This document shows positions 55,389 to 64,000 of a stretch of 64,000 nt of DNA, one piece after another (the first letter of the stretch is position 1; every line of letters starts with the position of its first letter). The DNA lies in assembly GCF_963678635.1 (NCBI RefSeq), contig NC_087063.1, positions 41,986,759 to 42,050,758 of the forward strand, in the 5' to 3' direction. The notes beneath the pieces were generated by a model. That model did no database searches. It was not told the origin of the DNA and was given only the letters and a program-made list of their open reading frames with translations. This stretch comes from Symsagittifera roscoffensis. Lineage: Eukaryota; Xenacoelomorpha; Acoela; Convolutidae. Position numbers and translations under genes: made by a program.

Positions 55389-57844
55389 ATGAGGAAAAAC
55401 AACAAAGAGTGTACAAGCAAAGATTGCTTAAAACCTTCAGGACTGATAAATTGGATTAGATGTGATTGTTGTTCTAGTTGGTATCATATCAGTTGTGTGA
55501 TTATTTCTCTTAGCGACTCTAAGAAAACCCAATGGTTTCAGTGTCCTTTATGCGTTGATGTAAAATCTGTTAATAAAGCAACAATAGGTAATGATTTAGT
55601 GCTAGACAATTATGTTAATACAGCCATCTCAAATGTCCGAGTACTCAAGAGAGTACCAAAAGACTCGCGTGTTCCCTTGGCGGAAAGTCTGTCGGACAAA
55701 ATAAATGACATCGTCTACAATGTAGAAGATGTTACAAAATGGCTAATTTTTTTAACGTCGTTCTTGTTTTTTTTGGAGCAACCGAAAAGAAGTGGACGCA
55801 AACAGACCACAAGCATGAGCTCTTTGATAAATAAAAAAATTCGAGCAAATGACGTGTCACTTCCAAAACCCCATCCCCAAGTTTCAAGCCCGCCTCTGAG
55901 TGACCTCGAGCAGAGTATAAAGTTAATAAGTAGTAAGCTCGATGAAGGAAATGTAAAGGGAAGAATAAGGTTTGCTGCTTCGGATGACAAAATAGCTCCT
56001 TTTTCAACTGATAACTATCAAAAATTGTTGTCTAAGCACCCGCAGCGAGTCAAATTTGCAGCTCCAAATCCAGAAAAGTTGGATAGTTTTTTCGTAACCG
56101 ATTTCGACATATACAAAGCGATAATGTCCTTTCCAAACGGATCAGCAGCAAGTCCTGATAAAATATTTCCTCAAATTTTTAAAGATCTTGTTAGTAAGTC
56201 GAATGGCAGTGCAGGACTTAATTTTCTGAAATCGCTTACTAAGCTGATAAACCTCATTGGAGATGGCAAAATACCGGAACCACTAAGGCCTTTCTTTTTT
56301 GGCGCAAAGCTTATCGCCCTCATAAAAATAGACGGAGGGTTGAGACCGATTGCCATAGGCAACACGCTGAGACGTATCGCGTCTAAATGCGCTGGAAGCA
56401 AGGCCCTCTCCGAGCGACAAAATTTTTTCGGAAACGTACAGGTAGGATGTTGTACCAAACGAGGAGCAGAAATAGCTGCGCACTCGTTTCGAAACCTAAT
56501 TGAACGCGACGACAATCCAAAATGTACTGTTCTATTAAAACTAGATTTTAAGAATGCCTTTAACTCTTTAAACAGAGAAACAATGCTGAATCATTTTTTT
56601 TCAAATCGCCCCGAATTGTATAATTACACCCATTGCGCGTATGGTAAACCTAGTTACCTTTTTTACGGAAGTTCTGTCATAATGTCAGAAGACGGAACTC
56701 AGCAAGGTGATCCTGAAGCGCCACCCCTTTTTGCGGAAACAATTCATACACTAGTCAAACAGTTGGAGTCGAAAATTAACATCTGGTATTTAGATGATGG
56801 GAATTTAGCCGACAACTATAAGGTAGTACTCCAGGACCTTAAAAACATTCTGAAATCGGAACAAATTTACGGCCTGAGCTTAAACACTGAGAAGTGTGAA
56901 CTTTGTTTTTTGGGACCGACTACTAGTACACAGTATAATTCAATTTTAACACAATTTCGAAAAAAAAATGCTCCAAAATAAACATAAAAACAAAAAAAAT
57001 AACTCCTCATTTTAGGATCTCCAATCGGCGAACTTTGCCGAAAAAATTGCTCGGCGAAAAAATTAGGGAGCTTGAAAAAATCTCGGATGTCATTGACAAA
57101 CTAGACGCCCATTATGGTTTTTACCTCCTGAAAAATTGCTTTAGCATGCCAAAACTCCTATAATTTTTGCGTACGAGCCCTTGTTTTTTGCAAAATGATT
57201 TTTTGGAATGCTACGATAAATTACTAAGCAATTCGTTATGCAAGGTCACTAACGTGAAAATGGATGATAACCAGTTTTTACAAGCAGTTCTCCCGGCAGC
57301 CAAAGGTGGCTTGGGCGTTTCTTCCGCTCGTCTACTCGCTTTACCCGCTTTCTTAGCCTCAGCAGTAGGAGGGAAAGATGCCTTGAGCGAAATCTTTGGT
57401 TTGGAGCATGTGGATGGAACCTATGATGATGCGCTTAAACGGTGGTTTGACCTTGAAAAAATTGAAATGGCTCCGGAAAATGAAATCCAAAAAAATTTGA
57501 CGGAGCCAATTTTTGATAGCGAAATTGCAGACTTGATTTTACGACTCGAACCAACGGACGTAAAAAGGTTCAACGCGTTCAAAGATAGATTTGGATCCCA
57601 ATGGTTGAACGTCATCCCGTGCAAAAATTTAAGGTTAAAACTGTCGAACCAACAACTCAGAATTGCGATAGGACTTCGATTAGGATCAAAATTATGCAAA
57701 CGGCATAAATGCGTGTGCGGAAAAGACGTTACCGAGGATGGTTGGCATAGTTGTGACATTCGACCAGAATGGCCAAAGTGCAATTTATGCAGGCTTCGAA
57801 TTTTTAGCAGTAAGCCTTCCGAGTTGATGATTTCGAAGGATTAA
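55389..57844 (+). pseudogene. PHD finger-reverse transcriptase protein, nearly intact
   Basis: From ATG 55389, residues 8-60 form a PHD finger (CTSKDCL, CDCCSSWYHISC, WFQCPLC). A linker includes a hydrophobic run WLIFLTSFLFFLEQP. From about residue 230 there is an RT: GAKLIALIKIDGGLRPIAIG, LLKLDFKNAFNSLNRETML (motif A), GTQQGDPEAPPLF (B), IWYLDDGNLAD (C, the YLDD box) and LSLNTEKCELCFL. A slip in A9 at 56960-56968 ends the first frame at 56981. A shifted frame continues (LLGEKIRELEKISDVIDKLD) to one TAA at 57161, then FLRTSPCFLQNDFLECYDKL and the zinc block CVCGKDVTEDGWHSC. An expected C-terminal endonuclease is truncated after 57780. Non-LTR-like; two small lesions only before that point. 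Confidence 0.8.
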
Positions 57845-57849
57845 CGACG

Positions 57850-58260
57850 TTATTGGAACGTTTAGCCAAACGGTGAGGGCTAGAATATTCTAGTATTTTA
57901 AATTTTCAAAAATTCGAATGATGACGTCACTTTTCGGAGAAATGCTGAAACGGCCATTTTTAACAACAAACGAGTGAAAAAACAGAACAACTTTATCTGT
58001 GATTGCAAACAGAACGAAAATCGAGATTAAAGAAAAACGACAACGAACTACAATAGCAGAGAACGTTCCAAGTTGCAACTATTGTGCTGCTACAATAGTT
58101 GCAAGGCCGTTGCCAACAACGGTGAAGGGTGAGAACCAGCCTTCCTGATTGGCGTGAAATTGAACTTAAGGAGCTTGATTCACTGGATTCAAGAATCCGG
58201 AAGGGTTTCGGGACTGGAACTTTTAGCCTTTTATATAAACTTTTAGCTTCTTGTCATGTC
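57850..58260. other. Spacer between the PHD-RT element and the LINE-leader repeat
   Basis: No gene. It contains inverted pieces CAACTATTGTGCTGCTACAA / GTTGCAAGG and the first AATCCGGAAGGGTTT motif near 58192, so the motif array of the downstream LTR element may begin, or be echoed, here. Confidence 0.4.
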
Positions 58261-58261
58261 C

Positions 58262-58671
58262 TGAATTGAATTTAATTAACAACTGGATTCATTTTGATAA
58301 GGATGAGAAGCTAGGAGTGGGGGAAAGGGTTGATCCATCTTCGATGGAGATGATGGTTTTTATCTACTGAACAAAAACAATAGTAATATAATAAGTAGTA
58401 GCCCTGTTTTTAGGAGTGACCTCGTGGTCTGGGGATACTGAGACCCAGCCATGAGCTCACTATTTTGCATGTAATTCAGTTAATTTGAGCGTTCTGGTCG
58501 AAGCCGGAGAGCAGTAACGTTTTTGTCGACCCGATGTAAGAAAGACCACCGAAAAGTACTGGCTTGGTAGAGACGGTGAAAAACATGCAAAGCTCTGTTT
58601 AGACGCTAGCCAGTCGTCTTAAGACTTAGTTTTGTTATCCGTCGATATGTATCTTCCGGGCGAATGTTACA
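58262..58671 (+). repeat. LINE-leader repeat, isolated copy
   Basis: It matches 19437-19866 closely through GAATTGAATTTAATTAACA, GGTTGATCCATCTTCGATGG, CTCGTGGTCTGGGGATACTG, GCCATGAGCTCACTATTTT, TTTTTGTCGACCCGATGT and GCCAGTCGTC, to GGGCGAATGTTACA. At 19.4 kb it precedes the LINE ORFs; here no LINE follows on the minus strand. Confidence 0.7.
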
Positions 58672-61648
58672 TGTATGTTTTTATGGCGCTCCTGGGTGTT
58701 ATTCTTTCATAACATCATGACCGGCGGAACCGTTAACGAGCACTCCGCGCCGAGCGGATGCTCACATTAACGCCCTTAATAGGCCTAAACTGCCGGGGCG
58801 GAAGGGTAGTTCGGAACGCGGAAGCCTTCCGGATTACCGTGAATAGTTTTTTAACCTAGTTAAGACCGAAAATTCACGAACCAGGAAGGGTGGGGGGAAT
58901 CATGAACCCCTCATCCCCTGAGTGGTTTGTGACCAAAAACACTTAAAGATATAAGCAAAACCAAACAAAAAGTAGTATAGTACCCAAGAAAAACAAAAAA
59001 CATAAAAAATAACCGAAAAAACCAAAAACAGTAAAAAAGTAAAAAATCAGTAGAAATCATCCCCCCAGACAAGATGTGATTCAACCCCCCCGTTTGTTGT
59101 TGATAGATATATTGTTGTTACAGGCATTTATATCAGTCAGGATCGTTACGATCAATTTTGTGGCCCGTTTGTGAGGCTTGTACTGTAGGGTTATTTGAGC
59201 ATTTAAGCACGTTAATGATAAATTGCGCTCAAACCGGAAGGGTCAGCTGATTTGCGCTCAATTCGGAAGGGTCTTGGGTGAAGAGCGATCCGGCAAGCAG
59301 TACAAGGAGCAACAAGAAGGGGCTCAACGACAACAACAATCGACTGTTGGGTATCGTTAACAAGTTTTGTATCCCTTTTGGTACAAAGAGTAAGATAGTG
59401 ATCTGTGGGGGGCTCGACAGTGCTGCACTGTAGTGACCCTTCACCGAACTGCGAATATCCGAGTTAAGCACCTTAATTCGGATAATAAACAAACCCGGAG
59501 GGGTATAGTATTACTAATATTATTACTTATATAGCCTATATTAATAGTCTTATATCGTTTTTCAGTGAAAAACAACGAAAACAGACCGGTTTTTAGGGTC
59601 AAAATAGCGATATTTTGATCCCCCCACAAGTCGCGATTTTTGAGATATCGATATTTTTTGAAACCGAAAAAAGCGCTAAGTTAGTGTGTTACATCGTAAC
59701 TGCACTACTGTAATAAGTAGAACCGGTTAACTTTAGTTCGGAAGTGGTTGGAACTAGTTTGGTACCAAAAACCAAATTTTCCCAATTTTTGATAGTAAGA
59801 AACACTATAAAATCAGAAAATTTTTTGAAATCTTTGAGTTAGGACAGTAAAAATAGTTGTTCGGACAACGTCCACTAGTGAATCTACGAGTTTTAAAATC
59901 CGCTACCCGATAGCCTTCCGGGTTGCAGAGAAATCGAACATAACGTGTTTGATTTGGTGGATTCATCAATCCGGAGGGGTCCAGGTAGCATAGTTTTTCG
60001 CAAATTTTTTCTACAAAAGCGTTTTAGATCGGGTCTTTTGCATTGAACTAGAAGAGTATAGGCCTTGTGAGCTGAGATCAATAATTTTTGGGTCGAAAGG
60101 ACCAGATTTGCGGAAAAAGTTAGGCGGAACCTATAAGAGAGAAAATTTTTGAATTTGGAAAAAAGACGTTTTGGTTAATAACTTTGAAACTACAGAGCAT
60201 ATCGAGTCAATCTTGGTACCATTAGTTCAGAAATTAGCTGAACTTACTAGTAGGAAAGAGAATTACTCGAAAAAGCGAGCGAGAAAATTTTTTGAGATTG
60301 TTTTTAGCAAATTACACAAATCCGGAGGGGTACACCCTTCACGTTTTATAAATTTTTCTGAAAAACCCTTATACCCCTACCAAAAGTTGATAGCGATTGA
60401 ACTAAGTAACTTAGGACAGTTCTAGACAAAAAGGGAGGGCTGAAGGCACAAGACAACGATAATAGAGTCGAAATTAGGCAAGTGATAAGACCCTTCACCG
60501 TTAGTGTGAATTGTCAAATAAGTGCCTTAACTTCAATCCGGAGGGGTCTAGGAAAGGACCCTATACCCTTCCCAGTTAATTCAAACAGCATAAAAGCAAC
60601 GCAGAACGTATCCGGAGGGGTATAAGCTGAATTTAAGAAAACTACAAAAAGCTACTTTGACAGAGCTAAGGGCTCCCAATCCGGAGGGGTCGAAATTTTT
60701 CAAAGTCAGAGGGGTCCGAATCCGGAGGGGTCTACTTTCCACAAAACCGGAGGGGTCCGAATCCGGAGGGGTCTTATAGTTGCTAATTCCGAGGGGTCCC
60801 AATCCGGAGGGGTCTATATTCTGACAGTCCGGAAGGGTCCTATTTGTGCCAATCCGGAGGGGTATTTTCTTTATTAAGGACTTAGGTAAACGAAAGAAAG
60901 ACTAAAAAGCGAGAGGTATTAGGTTATTAATACACAGGCTAGGTATCAGTGACTGCACTGGTAACTTGCCTTTCAAAAAGAACCAGACTAATACAAAACA
61001 GGTCCGAACTCGGATATTCGCGACACTAAGTCTAAATTAAAAAGAGCGTGACTCATTGGTGTGGATTGAAACATAATACGTTTTTGGGAAAAGTGACTGC
61101 CCTGAGGATTTTAGTAGGTCTAGCTCGGGCAGTCCGAAGGCAGAATAGGTAACACAGTACTCGGTGGGTGCAATAGACGCCCACTTGAGAAAATTACTGC
61201 CTTCAAAGTTTTGTCTGTTTGGTGCAGCACCAAGCAGGGAAAGCTTTTTCTTTAAAAGACAGGTTCGACTATTGTACTGCGACCGACTAAGAGTACAAGA
61301 CACATACGCTTTTTATATATACATTCATATTGTGTCAATATATATTTTTTTTGTTTTTTTTTTATTTTAAATCAACCTAAACTGTGCTTGATTGGGTAGT
61401 GAGTACACTATCTTTTAAAATTGACTGATAACATCATATTGTGCTAGTTTCCAGATCTTTGGACCGATAATCGGTCAGTGTGAATAAATTTTATACAAAC
61501 TGTACTCTGACAACATACAGGGATTCGTGGTCACTATTTAGTAGAATCTGGTGAAATTTATTGTGTTGTGTCATTATTATTGTTAATAAAACTATAAGGT
61601 CTCTAGCAATTGAGTCAAGAGTGGGCATAGGAAAGTGACAAACAAAGA
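58672..61648 (+). mobile_element. LTR/leader region of a Ty3-type retrotransposon with repeated TCCGGAGGGGT motif
   Basis: There are about 20 occurrences of TCCGGAGGGGT(C/A) or one-base variants, densest at 60530-60870. Two related segments, ACCCTTCACCGaactgcg (59438) and ACCCTTCACCGTTAGTGTG (60490), each run through AAGTGCCTTAA-like DNA to the next motif. AATAAA lies near 61484 and TTAATAAAAC near 61584, just before gag. A TGTTAC (58665) to CAACA (61511-61515) span would fit TG..CA LTR borders, but no second LTR or primer-binding site can be checked here. No protein frame stands out. Confidence 0.5.
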
Positions 61649-63700
61649 ATGAGTTTAGACAAGTCAAGGATACCAAAACGAGGTAATAGCTCTAGGAAAT
61701 TCATACCTGAAAAGCAAAGAAAAACGATGACCGATCCTTTTGTGGATTGGATCAAGCGATCCCGGTCTGACAAAAGGGGGACGGTTTCAGGCAGAATGGT
61801 TGAAACGAGAAGTCAAAAGACCTCAGAAGAGCGAAGAGAACTGTTAGAAGTGGAGGTCAATACGGACCATACCATGAATGACAACCAGGAAGTAAATGAA
61901 CTGGAAGGGAGAGGCAGAAGGCTGGCGAGTGAATCTACCCCGGTAGAACAAGGCCATGATTTTGCCACTTCCACCGGGACATTGGATCGAGAGGAGATGT
62001 CGGAAGTGTCCGACATCTCAACTGAAGTAACGGCAACTAGAAGATCTCCGACAGACAACACTATGATGGCAGGCGGAACGGGGAAACAAACAACGTCATC
62101 ATCATTCTCAGAAAGAATGAAGAACACCTTCGGAAACATCTTTCCATTCAGCATGGGAGGAGGAGCAGGAAATGACGGTGAATCCCAGGAGGAAGAGGAT
62201 GAAGAGGAGCAAGGGGACTTTGGATCTCAGGTCAGCCTCAACAGTTCGATCCAGGAGAACGAGGCATACGTCGGAAGAGAGACTGGAACCATGGACAAAT
62301 TTGGTGTAGTGACAACGATAAGCAAAGAGGCAAACACACCAGGCCAGTCAAAAGACTTCCCGATTAGGACAAGTTCAGAGCCACAAACTGGAGAGAGTAG
62401 AACCAGAGGGCTAGGCAACGCGTTAGCGGATCCTGAAATAGATAATGAAAAGACGTCAAGACAGAGAGTCAAGGCCCGGATCTCGACCAGCACGAAGCTA
62501 CCTGGGACCGACAGAGTTACACCACCGCTAGTGACGCCACTCATGGATAACGGGGCAGCACTAGAGGAAGCCTTAAACAACATAGTGGGCAGTTTAGGAG
62601 AACAAAATGAACAGATGTCGATAAGGATGAGTGAACTGGAAAGAGCAGTTCACATTGAAAGAGAAAGTCTGCGGGAAGAAATAAACCGCAACAGACAAGA
62701 AGTTGGCAGAAGCGAAAAACGCTTGAAAGAAAGAACGGACGAACATATGACGAGGAACCTGTCGCGAATGACAAGAGAGGCGGAACAGAGGGAGTTACGC
62801 TTAAGAGCCGACATGGAGAAGTTAAGAATTCAGCAAGAGCAGTCTCTTGGGTCTCTTGACACAAAGATAGACGCGATGATGGAGAGGCGAACGCAGGCTA
62901 TCATGGATAGGTTGGACGGGCTACTAAGCAGCAAGAGTGGACCAAAAGAAGGAGAGCCGAACTCGGGAGGTCCAAGCAGGGAACCGAGGGTGAACTTCAA
63001 TGAACATCAAAGGAGGAAGACGTATGGATCCACTAGAGGCAGGGGCAGTTCATCAGGCTATGCCACAAGGGGTAATACAGCATGGGGCCCAAACAGTAGA
63101 GCAAGTTCAACGGGGAACAGACAAACCTCGAACGAACGACCAACGCAAAGCACACATGCGACTGGGAGAAGCGATTCTGGCAACATGAGGCATACAAGCC
63201 CGAGGAGGAGTCACATGGGCCAAGCGGGAAACGCTCATGGTGATTCGGATTGCAGGGATGCACCGCACACAGAGCCTTCGACAAGGTGTGAGGACACTCA
63301 AGCGGGACACTCAAGGGATGCTACGGCAATGGCCACAGCATTTGAACCCCTGAACAGGTCTTTGGAGACATTCCTGACGAGGTTATCTAGAACCAATGAA
63401 CGCAGTGAGAAGTCCAGAAGAGTCTTTAAGAAGCCAAGATGCTACAAAGACGAATCTGATGGCTGTATTGATACCTGGATAGAGGTAATGAAGCTGCATT
63501 TCGAGGAAGAGGACTTGTCGGAGAGACAGGAATGCAGCGCGCTCACCAGCAACTTAGAAGGGACAGCCCTGAACTGTGTCATGGCCAAGAAGCAGTATCA
63601 ACGTGACACTGCTGAGAAAATCTTCGAAATCTTGTTGATCAGGGGTGCAGGGGCACCAGGCGATGATGCGCTTCGAGAAACGGAGGCAACGAGAAGATGA
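61649..63700 (+). pseudogene. Ty3-type retrotransposon Gag, long form, frameshifted in capsid
   Basis: 683 codons from ATG 61649 (MSLDKSRIPKRG). Residues 1-300 are acidic and Ser/Thr-rich with low complexity (EEEDEEEQGDFGSQ). About 300-430 is a long coiled coil (SELERAVHIERESLREEINR..). About 440-560 is Arg/Gly/Ser-rich and His-containing. From about 590 a capsid domain begins (CYKDESDGCIDTWIEVMKLH, QECSALTSNLEGTALNCVMA). At about 63640 the capsid shifts frame, giving a false end at 63700. Gag packages element RNA. The CpG-richer, GA-rich composition differs from the surrounding DNA and indicates a young insertion. Confidence 0.85.
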
Positions 63701-64000
63701 AACAATAGACAAGTTTCTCGATGATTTGGAAATGCTGAGAAGACGCAGCCAACCGGATGAGTCAAACCGAAGGATGAACCTGGCCGTAGCCTCAAAATTC
63801 ATCGATGGTGTGAAAAATGATGAACTTCGTACCATGCTAGCAACGCATTACACACCACTATCAACTAATGCGCCAACACCGGAGGAGTTGAGGCTCAAAT
63901 CAAAAGAGTATCTTTTGTTGAAACCTCCTTCGAGATCTGGATATTACAAGAACAATTATGGAAATTTTAACAATGGACCAGCAAACCAAAGGAACAATTG
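63642..64000 (+). pseudogene. Gag capsid continuation in the +1 frame, cut by the window edge
   Basis: The frame is open to the last base: GVQGHQAMMRFEKRRQREDE, TIDKFLDDLEMLRRRSQPDE, DELRTMLATHYTPLSTNAPT, ELRLKSKEYLLLKPPSR. It continues the capsid of the preceding entry after loss of roughly ten bases between EILL and GVQG. The nucleocapsid zinc knuckle and pol would lie beyond 64000. Confidence 0.85.

Noticed and set aside
61813-62864. Long minus-strand frames of 107-118 codons
   Set aside because: They are antisense shadows of the gag frame, whose GA-rich bias removes stops on the other strand.

Overview
The window looks like a piece of an AT-rich, intron-bearing, transposon-dense animal genome, most likely a marine or early-branching invertebrate. 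The element families (Penelope-like elements, a LINE whose ORF1 has zinc-finger and SGNH-esterase parts, PHD-linked reverse transcriptases, a Ty3-type gag, Helitrons) suit a cnidarian, but the species cannot be fixed by eye. No bacterial operons, CRISPR arrays or rRNA genes are visible. Introns follow GT..AG.

Layout. 0-2 kb: a minisatellite and a decayed Penelope-like element (PLE) split by a tRNA-derived SINE. 2.6-15.8 kb: non-coding repeats, chiefly two families (here called A and B) with Helitron2/Helentron-like asymmetric ends, plus hAT-type MITEs, a hairpin and two weak host-exon candidates (12.8 and 13.3 kb). 15.9-23 kb: a LINE whose 5' part (5' tandem repeats, SGNH ORF, zinc-finger ORF1, endonuclease, first half of the RT) is on the minus strand, followed by a 3' RT part on the plus strand; this is the arrangement twin priming makes. 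24-25.6 kb: a PLE-like remnant with a hammerhead-like motif, cut by a Helitron whose 5' TC, 3' hairpin and CTAG ends are visible.

26.5-38.4 kb: the clearest host gene, a three-exon plus-strand F-box/leucine-rich-repeat-like protein of 358 residues with matching splice phases. Its first intron carries two more Helitron-type repeats. Downstream are a possible alternative last exon and a decayed duplicate of exons 2 and 3. 39-50 kb: exons of a minus-strand type I membrane protein (three linked by matching phases, a fourth probable) spread over about 11 kb, with a Tc1/mariner-type MITE, family A copies, a GT-rich strand-skewed stretch and a second tRNA-type SINE in or near its introns.

51-64 kb: retroelements stacked one after another. 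There is a PLE with a PHD-like finger immediately before the RT YVDD motif and a GIY-YIG C-terminus, a decayed RT with an endonuclease-like tail, a nearly intact PHD-RT protein with one slip and one nonsense codon, and an LTR-retrotransposon leader with about 20 copies of a TCCGGAGGGGT motif leading into a long coiled-coil gag that runs off the window. Most coding content is selfish DNA. Only the F-box/LRR gene, the membrane-protein gene and a few isolated exons look like host genes. All identifications come from reading motifs and splice phases by eye; no database search was run.
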